DNA of 64,000 bases from Calothrix sp. PCC 7716 (GTDB lineage Bacteria; Cyanobacteriota; Cyanobacteriia; Cyanobacteriales; Nostocaceae), in NCBI RefSeq assembly GCF_019977735.1, contig NZ_AP025020.1:62001-126000 (forward strand), read 5' to 3'. The notes under the pieces were generated by a model. That model did no database searches and was not told where the DNA came from. It saw only the letters and a program-made list of their open reading frames with translations. Made by a program: the position numbers and the translations under genes. The number at the start of each line of letters is the position of its first letter. Position 1 is the stretch's first letter. This document shows, in pieces, positions 34,652-44,843 of this stretch.

Positions 34652-37600
34652 ATGGCAAAACTTGAAGAATTAATTCGTGGTGTTAAAGTTAAGGGAATTC
34701 TACCTAACGGTCTTGTTTTGTTAGTCGATGTAAAATGGTTTGGTTCTGATGCTGTAAAGGTTATATATGAAGATGCAAGCGAGCATGTAGGCAGTTGCTT
34801 GTTATATCGTTCGGATGAGCCAAGATTAGAAATTGTTCGACAAGCGTCTCGTTGGCGTTTTGATGCAGATGGAGCTTTATTTCGGCTAGTGTCAGAAGCA
34901 CAACGCATTCGACTTGCACATTTATTTGACCCATTTTTAGCAATTCATACTTCGCTTGTTGAGCCGTATCCTCATCAAATTACGGCAGTATATCAAGAAA
35001 TGTTACCACGTCAGCCGTTACGTTTCTTATTGGCTGATGACCCAGGCGCCGGAAAAACAATTATGGCAGGGTTATTGATAAAAGAATTAATGGCAAGGGG
35101 AGATTTACAACGTTGTTTAATAGTTGTTCCTGGTAACTTAGTAGACCAATGGCAGCAAGAATTATATGAAAAGTTTGAATTAAGTTTTGATATTTTAACT
35201 GCGGAACAAATAAAAGTAAATAAAACAGGTAATTGTTTTGAAAAATCACCTTTACTTATTGCTAGGGTAGATAAACTGAAGCGGGATAAATCAACTGAAG
35301 ATAAGTTACTGCAAGAAAAGTTAAAGGAATCAGATTGGGATTTAATTATTTGTGATGAAGCTCATAAAATGTCGGCTTCATTTTCAGGTTCAGAGATGAA
35401 GCCAACCAAACGTTATAAAGTTGGGCAGTTGTTATCGAACATCACCAGGCATTTTTTACTCATGACGGCAACACCTCACAATGGTAAAAAGCCTGAGTTT
35501 CATTTATTTATGGCACTTTTAGACCGCGACCGCTTTGAAGGTAAGTTTCGTAACGGCTTTGAAGCTACCGATACATCCGATATTATGCGTCGTGTTATTA
35601 AGGAAGATTTGGTCAAGTTAGATGGTACGCCTTTACTGCCAGAAAGAAAAGCTTATTCTGTAACCTATGCTCTCTCAGAGTTAGAGTCTCGTCTTTATCA
35701 AAAAGTAACAGAATATGTCGAAGAAGAATTTAACCGCGCTGAAACTTTAGAAGAAGGACGCAAACGCAGTATAGGTTTTGCTTTGACAATTTTACAGCGT
35801 CGTTTAGCCTCTTCTCCCGGCGCCCTTTATCAATCTTTGGGTAGGCGCCGAAAACGACTTGAAGAGAAGTTGCGTAAACAAGAAGAGCAACTCAAAGATA
35901 AAAATTGCCCAGAATGGGAAGATTTGGAGGAATTACCAAGTACAGAGTTAGAACTACTCGAAGATGAATTTGTAGATAGAACCACTGCCGCACGTAACAT
36001 TACAGAGCTTCAACAAGAAATTTACTGTTTGCAACAACTAGAAATGTTAGCACAACAAGTATTAGATAGCGGCGTAGATAAAAAGCGTGAAGAACTAACA
36101 AAGCTGCTGCAAAACCATCAAGAAATGTTTGACTCACAAGGTCGAAGACGTAAAATAATTGTTTTTACAGAACATAGAGATACACTTAATTATTTAATTT
36201 ACCGTTTGAGACGACTAATAGGTGATAATGCTGTAATAACAATTCATGGTCAAATAAACCAAGAGCAGCGTCGAGAGGTACAAAGAAAGTTTAACGAAAA
36301 TTCAGAAATCCAAATATTAGTTGCTACAGATGCAGCAGGTGAAGGTATTAACCTGCAACAAGGCTGTCATTTGATGGTTAACTATGACTTACCTTGGAAC
36401 CCAAACCGTATCGAACAGCGCTTTGGTCGTATACATAGAATAGGGCAAACAGAAGTTTGTCACTTATGGAACTTAGTCGCAGAAGGAACGCGCGAGGGAG
36501 ATGTTTACTTAACACTGCTAACCAAATTAGAAGAAGCGCGCAAAGCATTAGGAGGTAAGGTATTTGATATCTTGGGAGAAGCAATAAATGGCGAAGAATT
36601 AAAAGATTTATTAATAGAAGCTATACGTTATGGCGAACGTCCGGATGTTCAAGCAAGGTTAGAACAAGTAATTGAGGAGCGTTTAAACTTGAAACGACTT
36701 CAAGAATTATTACAAGAGCGTTCGTTAACCCACGACAAACTAGATATATCTAAAATTCATCAAATTAGCGAAGATATAGAAAGAAGCGAAAGTCATAAAC
36801 TACAACCTTACTATACATATGACTTTTTCACGGAAGCATTTCAAAAATTAGGAGGTAAACTGCAAAAAGAAACTGAAGGACGTTATCATGTTACTTTCAT
36901 ACCAGCAAATATTCGTAATAGGTTAAACAAAGAATACAAATATATTTGTTTTGAGAAAGCAAAAACACAGCTGAGAGGCAAACCCAATGCTGAATTTATT
37001 TATCCTGGTCATCCTTTATTAGATACTACAATTGAATTAACCCTGGCGCCGAATCAAGATATTCTCAAACAAGGAAGCATTTTCGTTGATGAGCATGACC
37101 CCAGTGATAAAGTACGCATCCTTGTATACTTAGAACACTCTATTAAAGACGCACGTCAAGATGCATCTGGAAACTTGCGATTAGTTTCAATGCAAATGTT
37201 ATATGTTGAGATTGATTATCAAGGTAATGCATACAGTGCAGGTTATGCACCATATTTAGATTATCGTCCACTATCAGAATCAGAGAAACAACTGGCGCCG
37301 TCTATAATAGTAGAAGCTTCACCAATATTACAAAAAGGAATAGAAGAACAAGCACAAGAATATGCTATCACCCAAGTAGGGCGCCTGCATTACCAAGAAG
37401 TACAGCAACGTCGCATTGACCGTATTAGCAAAACAATAAATGCAGTACAAACTCGTTTAACTACAGAAATAAACTTTTGGCAAGATAAAGCTACCCAACT
37501 AAAACTAAAAGAACAAACAGGCAAAACTAATACACGATTAAATTACGATAAAGCCAAGCGTAAAGTAGACGAGTTAAACGAAAGATTAAAAAAACGTTTA

Positions 37601-38086
37601 CAAGAACTTGAACAAGAACGTCAACTATTACCACAACAACCAATTGTAATTGGTGGCGCCTTAATTGTACCATTAGGTTTAATACAACGCTTACAAGGCA
37701 ATCAAACTAATTTTACCCAAAGCGCATTCAACAAACAGCAACAAAAAAAATCAGCTATAGCAGCAGTTATGCGCGCTGAAACTCGTTTAGGTTACGAACC
37801 AAAAGATGTAAGTATAGAAAGATACGGATACGATATAGAATCACGAATACCCAACACAGGTAAATTGCGCTTTATTAATATAAAAGTTCGTACCCCTGAA
37901 AATACTATAAATTTTACTAGAAACGAAATTATAACAGCATTAAACAAACCAGATAGCTTTATATTAGTACTAATGGACGAAGATAAACTGCGCTATGTAC
38001 GGCGCCCGTTCCATCGATATACTGAGATAGAAACAAACGTAGAATATAGCTGGCAGCAACTCTGGGACTTAGGCAGAGAAATATAA
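34652..38086 (+). CDS. SNF2/DEAH helicase with C-terminal DUF3883
   Basis: About 1144 residues from ATG 34652; an upstream in-frame start at 34601 adds 17 leucine-rich residues. Motif I DDPGAGKT lies near residue 130, motif II DEAH near 235, and motif VI QRFGRIHRIGQ in the second RecA domain, as in SNF2/RapA-like helicases. A long coiled-coil (about residues 950-1030) precedes DUF3883, recognised by YGYDIESR, RFINIKVR and TRNEIITALNKPD. DISARM DrmD and DUF499-linked helicases have this layout. It forms a unit with the DUF499 gene. Expected to move on invading DNA; the nuclease partner may be the 42037 gene. Confidence 0.88.
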   Translation: MAKLEELIRGVKVKGILPNGLVLLVDVKWFGSDAVKVIYEDASEHVGSCLLYRSDEPRLEIVRQASRWRFDADGALFRLVSEAQRIRLAHLFDPFLAIHTSLVEPYPHQITAVYQEMLPRQPLRFLLADDPGAGKTIMAGLLIKELMARGDLQRCLIVVPGNLVDQWQQELYEKFELSFDILTAEQIKVNKTGNCFEKSPLLIARVDKLKRDKSTEDKLLQEKLKESDWDLIICDEAHKMSASFSGSEMKPTKRYKVGQLLSNITRHFLLMTATPHNGKKPEFHLFMALLDRDRFEGKFRNGFEATDTSDIMRRVIKEDLVKLDGTPLLPERKAYSVTYALSELESRLYQKVTEYVEEEFNRAETLEEGRKRSIGFALTILQRRLASSPGALYQSLGRRRKRLEEKLRKQEEQLKDKNCPEWEDLEELPSTELELLEDEFVDRTTAARNITELQQEIYCLQQLEMLAQQVLDSGVDKKREELTKLLQNHQEMFDSQGRRRKIIVFTEHRDTLNYLIYRLRRLIGDNAVITIHGQINQEQRREVQRKFNENSEIQILVATDAAGEGINLQQGCHLMVNYDLPWNPNRIEQRFGRIHRIGQTEVCHLWNLVAEGTREGDVYLTLLTKLEEARKALGGKVFDILGEAINGEELKDLLIEAIRYGERPDVQARLEQVIEERLNLKRLQELLQERSLTHDKLDISKIHQISEDIERSESHKLQPYYTYDFFTEAFQKLGGKLQKETEGRYHVTFIPANIRNRLNKEYKYICFEKAKTQLRGKPNAEFIYPGHPLLDTTIELTLAPNQDILKQGSIFVDEHDPSDKVRILVYLEHSIKDARQDASGNLRLVSMQMLYVEIDYQGNAYSAGYAPYLDYRPLSESEKQLAPSIIVEASPILQKGIEEQAQEYAITQVGRLHYQEVQQRRIDRISKTINAVQTRLTTEINFWQDKATQLKLKEQTGKTNTRLNYDKAKRKVDELNERLKKRLQELEQERQLLPQQPIVIGGALIVPLGLIQRLQGNQTNFTQSAFNKQQQKKSAIAAVMRAETRLGYEPKDVSIERYGYDIESRIPNTGKLRFINIKVRTPENTINFTRNEIITALNKPDSFILVLMDEDKLRYVRRPFHRYTEIETNVEYSWQQLWDLGREI

Positions 38087-38120
38087 ATTTTTTCTTAATC
38101 GCTTGCATATTCTTAGTAAG

Positions 38121-38134
38121 GTGGCTTAAGCCAC
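38121..38134. repeat. Perfect palindrome GTGGCTTAAGCCAC
   Basis: A 14-base palindrome in the 95-base gap between the convergent helicase and kinase genes. It could act as a bidirectional terminator stem although no T-run follows, or be a dispersed repeat. Confidence 0.4.
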
Positions 38135-38181
38135 TCTACTACAGAGGCACAGAGAGCGCAGAGAAGATAAAAATATAGTAT

Positions 38182-39924
38182 CTAAGTTTTTGGTCGAGTC
38201 CGCTTTAAAGATTGTAATTCTCTTTTAGCTACAGTTAAATTATGCATAGCTTTATCATTACGAGGATTTAGTTGTAAAGCTTTTGTATAACTTTGGATAG
38301 CGTTATTATAATCATGAAGGTAACAGTACGTGTTTCCTAGATTGTAATATAATTTATCATTAGTAGGGTCATATTGTATTGCTAAATCAAAAAACTTAAT
38401 TGCTTCAGTATAATCTTGTTTTTCTATGCAATTCCTTGCTTTTCGTGAGTACATTAAAGGCATTTTGATATTTGGCTGAGGCTTTACAGTAGTTTGAGTA
38501 ATAGTGTTAGTGCTAGGTTTATTTTGAGACTGAGGAGTTGTTGCAGATGCGAAACTAGTGTTTTGTAATATAATTTGAGGATATAATCTTGTTTTAGTTG
38601 ATTTGATATTAATTTTTCCTGTAACTTTAACTATTTTTCCAATTAATTCAGTTACAGCATTGATTGATACACCAACAAGTTTTGATACTTCTTCAGGACT
38701 AGATGCAAAAAGAATAATACGAAAATATCCATTTCCCCTACCTGATTTACCGAAATTGAGAATCAACTTATGCTTATTGCCGCATGGACTTATACTGATA
38801 ACTTTCCCTTTAACTGTAATCTCTTGAGATTTTTGTTTAATTAGTTCTTTTGTATTTGTGGCTTCAAATATTTTAGATTGACGTTGACTTGGTTTATTTG
38901 CAACCGCTTTACCTGGGAATATATCAAACTTAATATTTGAATTTCGTTCGCACCAGTAGCATTTGCCATAGCTTTTACTATATATATGTTTATCTACTAA
39001 ATTACAATTTGTTAATTGCTCATGCGCGCTCTTCAAAGCTTTTTTCCACTCAGCGGCAGTCGGGCGCCTGTGAGGTACAATATGTCCATCATCAAAACAT
39101 AATTGAAAGCATCGTTGAAGTTCTGGGTGTAAGATATTCAAGGGAATGGTAAGTGAACTCGGCTTAATTAAGCTATTTATTCCATGACTCCAAAAACCTC
39201 TACGCAATAACTCTGTAGGTTCTGGATGTTCTCCCGTACCTGTCCATAGTCCTTTAAAAGGTTGTTCTGCAAGTAGCAACAAATAAATAATAACCGCAAG
39301 TCGAAAACGGTCGTGAATCTCTGTTTGTTCTATTATAGATAAATCTTGCCCTAGCAATTCAGGGGGTGTAAAACCTTCAGAACCAACCAAACAATGGTAA
39401 AGTTTATTATTATCTGGGTTACGAACTTGGAAAGAGTCTGTATCTATAATAGAAGGCAGAGCGCGATTATTTACTAAGATATTTTGTGGCTTGATATCAT
39501 CTATAACATATCCTTTAGCATGAATAGCATGAATAATTGATGCTATATTGTAAGCAACTGTATGTAAAAAATACCAGTCAATCTCAAGCCCTAGTTTTAG
39601 GCGAACTTGTGGATTATAAATATTAATAAGTTCTTTACTGTCAGGGATATAAGGCATCAAAAAGCCGAGTATCCAACCGTTTTTATCTTGCAGTAATGAT
39701 TTAGGCCAAGCGAAAGAAATATGATTAAGGTGTGAGTTTGGCTCTTTCGGTGGATAAGCGAGCATTACCTTTAATTTTTCGACCCTCTCAAAATCTGGAG
39801 TATGATAAATTTTAGCAATATAGTTATTTTTATTAGTTTGCCAAATAGTGCCTTCACCACTTGTATTAATTTCTTTAATTAGAGTAATTGCTTCACCTGT
39901 AACGCTACAAAAAAGGGTTGTCAT
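38182..39924 (-). CDS. TerY-P-type protein kinase with OB-like and TPR regions
   Basis: The protein has 580 residues. The kinase domain (about 1-290) has the glycine loop TSGEGTIW, Lys in YIAKIY, the catalytic loop GYVIDDIKPQNILV and DTDSFQV in place of DFG. This wording is typical of the kinase in TerY-P triads. After a CYWC cysteine pair comes a region that looks like an OB fold (VKGKVISISPCG...), then TPR repeats (about 485-565). The phosphatase and VWA genes lie directly upstream on the same strand. The altered HRD and DFG motifs leave catalytic activity open. Confidence 0.82.
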   Translation of the reverse strand: MTTLFCSVTGEAITLIKEINTSGEGTIWQTNKNNYIAKIYHTPDFERVEKLKVMLAYPPKEPNSHLNHISFAWPKSLLQDKNGWILGFLMPYIPDSKELINIYNPQVRLKLGLEIDWYFLHTVAYNIASIIHAIHAKGYVIDDIKPQNILVNNRALPSIIDTDSFQVRNPDNNKLYHCLVGSEGFTPPELLGQDLSIIEQTEIHDRFRLAVIIYLLLLAEQPFKGLWTGTGEHPEPTELLRRGFWSHGINSLIKPSSLTIPLNILHPELQRCFQLCFDDGHIVPHRRPTAAEWKKALKSAHEQLTNCNLVDKHIYSKSYGKCYWCERNSNIKFDIFPGKAVANKPSQRQSKIFEATNTKELIKQKSQEITVKGKVISISPCGNKHKLILNFGKSGRGNGYFRIILFASSPEEVSKLVGVSINAVTELIGKIVKVTGKINIKSTKTRLYPQIILQNTSFASATTPQSQNKPSTNTITQTTVKPQPNIKMPLMYSRKARNCIEKQDYTEAIKFFDLAIQYDPTNDKLYYNLGNTYCYLHDYNNAIQSYTKALQLNPRNDKAMHNLTVAKRELQSLKRTRPKT

Positions 39925-39933
39925 GACATTGTA

Positions 39934-40707
39934 TTAACGATTGTATAGGCACATAAGTAAGGTTTTATCGTCGTTAGTATAGTGATTTAATCGTTCAGAC
40001 TCCAGAAATGCTCGAATATATTCATCTTCAGTTTCTGGACAATCTACCTCATTGAGATATTCTTGAAGAGGGTTAAAAAAGGGTGGAAAAGGCGCCCAAT
40101 CCCTAATTTGAATTGCGACTCTTTCTAATCCATCAGTTGAAGCACAAATGAATTGTTGCTTTCCAGGCTGTACACATGTTCGCATTTCACTTAGTGCCGA
40201 AGCTGAAGTAACAAACGTCGTTTCATTTGCAAATTCTCCTTTATCTGGTGGAAAGAGTAGTTGATAACTTCTTTGTTGGGGACAGATGACAATAAAACCA
40301 TCACCTATCTGCATTGCTGCAATCCAATGTGGTGTTGCGACAAACACCAACAAGGTGCAAGCCAAATCATTAAAACGGTAATTATTTCGCAGCGCTTCTT
40401 CTCGTAGCGAATAGATAACTCGTTTAACACCTTGCGAAAACATTTCTCTAATTGGTTCTGAGGAACGAGGTCTGCTACGTTCTTGCCAGTAGGGCTTATT
40501 TACCTGATATTCACAAAGATACGAAAGTACTGTTTTAACAGCCAATTTTGCACCAATATTAGCAAATTTTGCACTACCTGCCCCATCAGCGACTGCCCCC
40601 AAAATTACATTATTGAATACACGATAGTCACTGTAATCTTGACAAGGCATTTGTTGCTTTAAATGACTAGTTCCAACTTCCGAACGTGCTATTGCTTTCC
40701 AAACCAC
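39934..40707 (-). CDS. PP2C-type serine/threonine phosphatase of the TerY-P triad
   Basis: The protein has 257 residues. The metal-binding acidic residues of PP2C phosphatases are visible in CQDYS, AVADGAGSA, STDGLERV and TNDDKTLL. It would reverse the action of the neighbouring kinase. Nine bases separate it from the kinase gene and 27 from the VWA gene, so the three form an operon. Cytoplasmic, with no membrane segment. Confidence 0.87.
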   Translation of the reverse strand: MVWKAIARSEVGTSHLKQQMPCQDYSDYRVFNNVILGAVADGAGSAKFANIGAKLAVKTVLSYLCEYQVNKPYWQERSRPRSSEPIREMFSQGVKRVIYSLREEALRNNYRFNDLACTLLVFVATPHWIAAMQIGDGFIVICPQQRSYQLLFPPDKGEFANETTFVTSASALSEMRTCVQPGKQQFICASTDGLERVAIQIRDWAPFPPFFNPLQEYLNEVDCPETEDEYIRAFLESERLNHYTNDDKTLLMCLYNR

Positions 40708-40734
40708 AATATTTCCTCAACTTTAAGTGTGAAA

Positions 40735-41400
40735 TCAAGTAGAAATTTGACCCCATCCCACAGGGGGTAAAGCAAGAACTTCGCCAACCTTGCCACTCGA
40801 TACCCGCTTCATTGAAGTACTTAACCAAATAAATAATGAGCTAAAATCCAAACCATTAAGTAGTACAGGTGGACGTTCTGGTGGAGCAATTTGTTTAAGA
40901 ATTTGCATATTGGCGCCTTGTACACCAACTGCAAAAAATAATAATCGACGATTAGCTTCATCCTCTTGAATTCTATGTGCTGCCGCTCGCCAATAATCTG
41001 AAGAATCTGTAGGCGCCCCATCAGTAATCAGAAATACCCAAGGGCGGTAATATTGAATACCGTTTGCTTTATAAGTCGCTTTACGGTCTTCTAATAAATC
41101 TAAAGCAGAATCAATAGCTTCAGCTATCGGAGTATTGCCCTGAGCCTCCAATATAGGTGGTGTAAAATTATCAATAGTGACAAAATCTTGGATTAACTGC
41201 ACAGGACCAAACCCTACGATAGCAACTTCCACACTTAATGAAGCTTGTGTATCTCTAAGTATGTCCTTCTTTAAAGCAACAATGCCTTTATTCAACTCCT
41301 GAATTGGCTGACCAGACATAGAAGCAGAAGTATCAAGCAATAAAACGACTGGTACGCGATTTTCAGGGTTTACAGCAAATTCAGGCAGTCCTACGGGCAT
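40735..41400 (-). CDS. VWA-domain protein of the TerY type
   Basis: The protein has 221 residues, almost all a von Willebrand A domain. The metal-ion-dependent adhesion site is complete: DTSASMSG (residues 23-30), Thr in GNTPIAEA and Asp in LITDGAPTD. VWA, PP2C and kinase genes together define the TerY-P triad described for tellurite-resistance-linked and DNA-processing systems. As first gene of the operon it has its own promoter region in the 636-base gap upstream. It likely binds a partner protein in a metal- and phosphorylation-dependent way. Confidence 0.85.
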   Translation of the reverse strand: MPVGLPEFAVNPENRVPVVLLLDTSASMSGQPIQELNKGIVALKKDILRDTQASLSVEVAIVGFGPVQLIQDFVTIDNFTPPILEAQGNTPIAEAIDSALDLLEDRKATYKANGIQYYRPWVFLITDGAPTDSSDYWRAAAHRIQEDEANRRLLFFAVGVQGANMQILKQIAPPERPPVLLNGLDFSSLFIWLSTSMKRVSSGKVGEVLALPPVGWGQIST

Positions 41401-42036
41401 TTGACACTCCTGGTAAAATATTATTCATTAAACGGTATTTAGTTATATTAATATATTTTTGTATAAAAATGATAGTATAGAAGGTTTACAGTTAGAATAA
41501 GATTTTATTGAGAGTGAAAACTCCAGAATGCTGCTGTAATTTTCTTGCATCCTTGCTCAAAAAATTTGATTCTTTAAGAATACATGCCGACATTATGTAA
41601 AGCGATTACCCTAAAATTGCTTTAATACGTATTACAACTGCTCCAATACACATTCAAGAGGTAGTTAGCTAGCAAAAGACAATAAATCTGACGCAAAACC
41701 TGTCTGTAATAAAAATTTACAAAAACATGCTTTGCAAGCAAGATACAAGGGTATTAGTGGCATCGAAACAGAAAACATATCCAGAGCAGAATTACGACAA
41801 TGCGTAAATCACTACTCTTACATTACGGTTTACCCTACCAATTTAAGTATTTGATTCTCAATATAAAAAGACTACAGTATTAAAGTACTAAAATATACCA
41901 TTAATGCGATGCGCGGGCATGGAAGAAAAAACGAACTGGCATAACACAGCTTCGCATAATTGGTACGCGCTACGTTCGTTAATCAGCTTGTTTCTATCAC
42001 TAATAATTCAAATGTATAATAAATAACAATTTAAAA
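41401..42036. other. Intergenic region between divergent units
   Basis: A 636-base AT-rich gap between the start of the VWA gene (minus) and the start of the nuclease gene (plus). It must contain the promoters of both. I see no gene, hairpin with T-run or repeated motif that I can name. Confidence 0.5.
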
Positions 42037-43584
42037 ATGATTTTCAATAATTTTACTGAACTACGGAATTCACTTCGTGTATATAATTCAAATTCGATTT
42101 TGGATATAGGAAGCAAGATATGCTGGCAAATATCAGAAAATCAATACTCGGAACCATTAGCTTGGTTATTAGATAATGCTAAACGTAATTACGCTGTCCG
42201 TCTAATGTTACTTGCTAGTGCAGGTAATCCCCATCGACACAAGAATATTAATTCTCAAGAATTTGAGAATTTAATTAATGTTTACCATAACTGGGGTGAA
42301 CATACCATTGCATATCCAGATATTCTTGATAAAGAAGCAGAAACTATACTAGAGTCTATCCAAAATTGGGAAAACAAAAATGCGAAAAAAGTTCGTAATT
42401 GGACGCTAAAACTTAGTGATATTTTCGGAGTTGAATTGATTCGCCAACGCATGGCTGGTCTGTTTTTACAACGTCAAGTAGCCTTTCAGAATGCGGGATT
42501 TGGGCAACCATTTTATCGCATTGAGCGAACAATTAAATTTATTGATTTGTTGAAAAAGCACTCATCAATAAATTTCTCAGAAAATTTTATAAATTCTACA
42601 GGATTAAGTTCAGAAATCTACTTTAAGCAGTTTTGGGGTTGTTTAGCTTTATTAAAGTTTAATCATAAAAGAAATAGTTACTTTGATTTCTCTCAATTGC
42701 CTATTATTGATGATGATATAATAAAAATGGGCATTACTCCAGAAAATTTAATGTTGTTCATGAAGCAAAATAGTGCGCCATTTCATTTAGAATCTAATAT
42801 CTCATTCCGTACTAAAGTTAAAACAAAGCTCAATAATATATCTGAATTATATAAACCTTTCTTTTATAATGTTTTTTTAGAAACTCCCTTAATTGAATTG
42901 AATAAAGATAAGTATTGTTTGCCAGACCCTTTCTCTTTTACTGAATCATGCTGGAATCAAATTGAAGGCTTAGTACTAAATAAATTGCCTCAGAGAGAAT
43001 TAGGAAATATATTAAGTGATACATTTGAAGATTATCTTGAAAATGTACTTTTCCCATATATAGCCCCCTGCTCTTTTGAAAAAATACCTGAAGTTCAAAA
43101 TCCTGCGAACAAATCGGATAAACGAGCTGACTTCCTTATTAAACTTCAAGATGCATATATAGTAGTAGAATGTAAAAGCAGCGTCATGCATCTCGATGCA
43201 AGCACATATTTTCATCCTGAAGGAATTGCTGATGTGTGGTGTCGTATTCACTCTGCATCCGAGCAAATTGCTGCAACAATACAAGCTCTCAATCTTAGAG
43301 ATAAGCCAGTAATTCCTCTTATTATGACTTTCTATGATAACATTACGTCATCGCAAATATTAGAAATAATGATAAAGCAAACTGATTATTGTAAGCTTAT
43401 GGGATTGAATATTTCCCCAATTGTACGTTCATTACACGAATTTGAACATTGGATATCTGATAGAAGTATTGGTAATTGGGCTGATTTAATTTTAACAAGA
43501 CATAACACTAATATAGGTATAAAACCCGATAGCAAAGGACATAATTATCAACACTTAAAAAGTGTTCCCATAATAGATTATTGA
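42037..43584 (+). CDS. Large protein with PD-(D/E)XK nuclease domain
   Basis: The protein has 515 residues. The first 330 are mainly helical and unrecognised. Residues about 360-385 contain RADFLIK (Asp365) and YIVVECKSS (Glu378 and Lys380), the spacing and form of a PD-(D/E)XK nuclease active site. It lies alone on the plus strand between the TerY-P operon and the ATPase operon. With the DUF499 ATPase and the helicase it would supply DNA cleavage to the island, but this is inference. AT-rich and without GGCGCC, it may have arrived separately. Confidence 0.65.
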   Translation: MIFNNFTELRNSLRVYNSNSILDIGSKICWQISENQYSEPLAWLLDNAKRNYAVRLMLLASAGNPHRHKNINSQEFENLINVYHNWGEHTIAYPDILDKEAETILESIQNWENKNAKKVRNWTLKLSDIFGVELIRQRMAGLFLQRQVAFQNAGFGQPFYRIERTIKFIDLLKKHSSINFSENFINSTGLSSEIYFKQFWGCLALLKFNHKRNSYFDFSQLPIIDDDIIKMGITPENLMLFMKQNSAPFHLESNISFRTKVKTKLNNISELYKPFFYNVFLETPLIELNKDKYCLPDPFSFTESCWNQIEGLVLNKLPQRELGNILSDTFEDYLENVLFPYIAPCSFEKIPEVQNPANKSDKRADFLIKLQDAYIVVECKSSVMHLDASTYFHPEGIADVWCRIHSASEQIAATIQALNLRDKPVIPLIMTFYDNITSSQILEIMIKQTDYCKLMGLNISPIVRSLHEFEHWISDRSIGNWADLILTRHNTNIGIKPDSKGHNYQHLKSVPIIDY

Positions 43585-43665
43585 GTTAATGTTATCAAAC
43601 TTACTGCCCAATAATAAACCAAAGCCGCTTTATAAACACTCCGGAAATCACAGTGGTAAAAATCT

Positions 43666-44370
43666 TTACTCATTTAAAACGAATAACTCATCTGTTACAT
43701 CCGTTGTATCCGTTGCCAAAACTACCCACACCTCATCAACATCATAAAACTCCCCACGCTGCTCCAACTTAAAATCTCCAAGCAGCAACCCTAACCAAAC
43801 TTCCACAAGTGCCAACCCTAAAACGCGCGCAAGTTCAACCAAACGAACGGCGCCTTTTCTACACATAATATAATCAAAAATCTTCTGCCGCCAACTCTCC
43901 ACATCTTCGTTTCCTGCTAAATTACGAATATCGTCCCAACTCTCGACAGCTTGCAGCATCTCCAAAACATTATCCTTTTCGACAGGCGCCGCCACCGAAT
44001 CAGTAGCAATAGTAGGATAATTATGGGCGCCATGTGGTTGAAACGTTTGGGGAAGAGGTGGTTCTTTCAAGTCATCCAAGTCAAGGTGCATCGACATCCG
44101 CACCAAACCAGCAAAAAAATCACTATCAACAACAGGTCCCAACTCACTATTACTATCGCGCGTTTCCTCCAAAAGTAACAACGAACGCGCTTTGAGAATA
44201 TCGGCAATTTGTACAAATGCTAAACTAGCAGCTTCCAACTGTTGCTCAACAGTCAATAAAGGCAACTCCAAATCAAGACATTCCCAAACAACATCAAGCG
44301 TAGCATCAGGTGGCGCCGATGATAATTCGTCCAAGATATCCCAAATAGTTAACTGCTGAAACTCTGCCAT
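43666..44370 (-). CDS. Unknown protein with winged-helix-like C-terminus, third gene of ATPase operon
   Basis: The protein has 234 residues from ATG 44370, two bases after the stop of the gene before it. The part FVQIADILKARSLLLLEE (about residues 55-72) resembles kleisin/ScpA helices, and the C-terminal 75 residues (IMCRKGAVRLVELARVLGLALVE) look like a winged helix. That resemblance is weak, but a kleisin-like partner would fit next to an SMC-like ATPase. Acidic linker in the middle. No family assigned with confidence. Confidence 0.5.
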   Translation of the reverse strand: MAEFQQLTIWDILDELSSAPPDATLDVVWECLDLELPLLTVEQQLEAASLAFVQIADILKARSLLLLEETRDSNSELGPVVDSDFFAGLVRMSMHLDLDDLKEPPLPQTFQPHGAHNYPTIATDSVAAPVEKDNVLEMLQAVESWDDIRNLAGNEDVESWRQKIFDYIMCRKGAVRLVELARVLGLALVEVWLGLLLGDFKLEQRGEFYDVDEVWVVLATDTTDVTDELFVLNE

Positions 44371-44372
44371 AG

Positions 44373-44843
44373 CTACACATCTGAACGCAAAGGACATTCA
44401 GAAATTGGACATTTTGATGGGCTAATCTCGAACATTTCCTTATATTGAACGAGAGTACAATTATACTTTTGAGAAAAAGCTTTTAGAACCTGTTCGGTAT
44501 AAGCCTTAATTTTACCAGCAGTCAACCCAAAGCAATGAATAGGTTCCAAGCGACAAATCGCCTTTTGTCCATACCACAACTCGGCGCCAAGTGCATGTAA
44601 CGGTTTATCACCCGGCGCCTTATATAAATACAGCACAGCAAAATAATTAGCTGGTGGCTCAACACTTATCGTATCAATTTCTGCATCATTAGTCTGCGAA
44701 GCGCGGCGCCGATAAAACGAACGGCGGTTATGACAATGTTTAGCATCCCAACAATTATCACCATCAGAACCATGCACTATTTTTGCTTGTGCGGTAGAAA
44801 GCCTCGTACACAATAAACATTTATTGTTAAATGGTTTTGGCAA
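44373..44843 (-). CDS. Cys/His-rich protein, second gene of ATPase operon
   Basis: About 156 residues if it starts at the TTG at 44843, which aligns with the ATG start of its relative at 46765; ATGs at 44882 and 44873 would overlap the ATPase gene more. The N-terminus has KCLLC, then CWDAKHCHNRRSFYRRR, a likely zinc site. The C-terminal part has the conserved block PLHALGAELWYGQ and HCFGLTAGKI. A paralogue lies inside the Tn7-like element at 46292. It overlaps the ATPase gene by 17 bases. Family and function are unknown to me; it is not a standard HNH nuclease. Confidence 0.65.
   Translation of the reverse strand: MPKPFNNKCLLCTRLSTAQAKIVHGSDGDNCWDAKHCHNRRSFYRRRASQTNDAEIDTISVEPPANYFAVLYLYKAPGDKPLHALGAELWYGQKAICRLEPIHCFGLTAGKIKAYTEQVLKAFSQKYNCTLVQYKEMFEISPSKCPISECPLRSDV

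Noticed and set aside
31672-38086. Complete DISARM system
   Set aside because: The helicase resembles DrmD, but no DrmA, DrmB, DrmC or methylase gene is present; DUF499 is not part of DISARM.
38121-38134. Rho-independent terminator
   Set aside because: The palindrome has no loop of its own or T-run, so only a repeat is reported.
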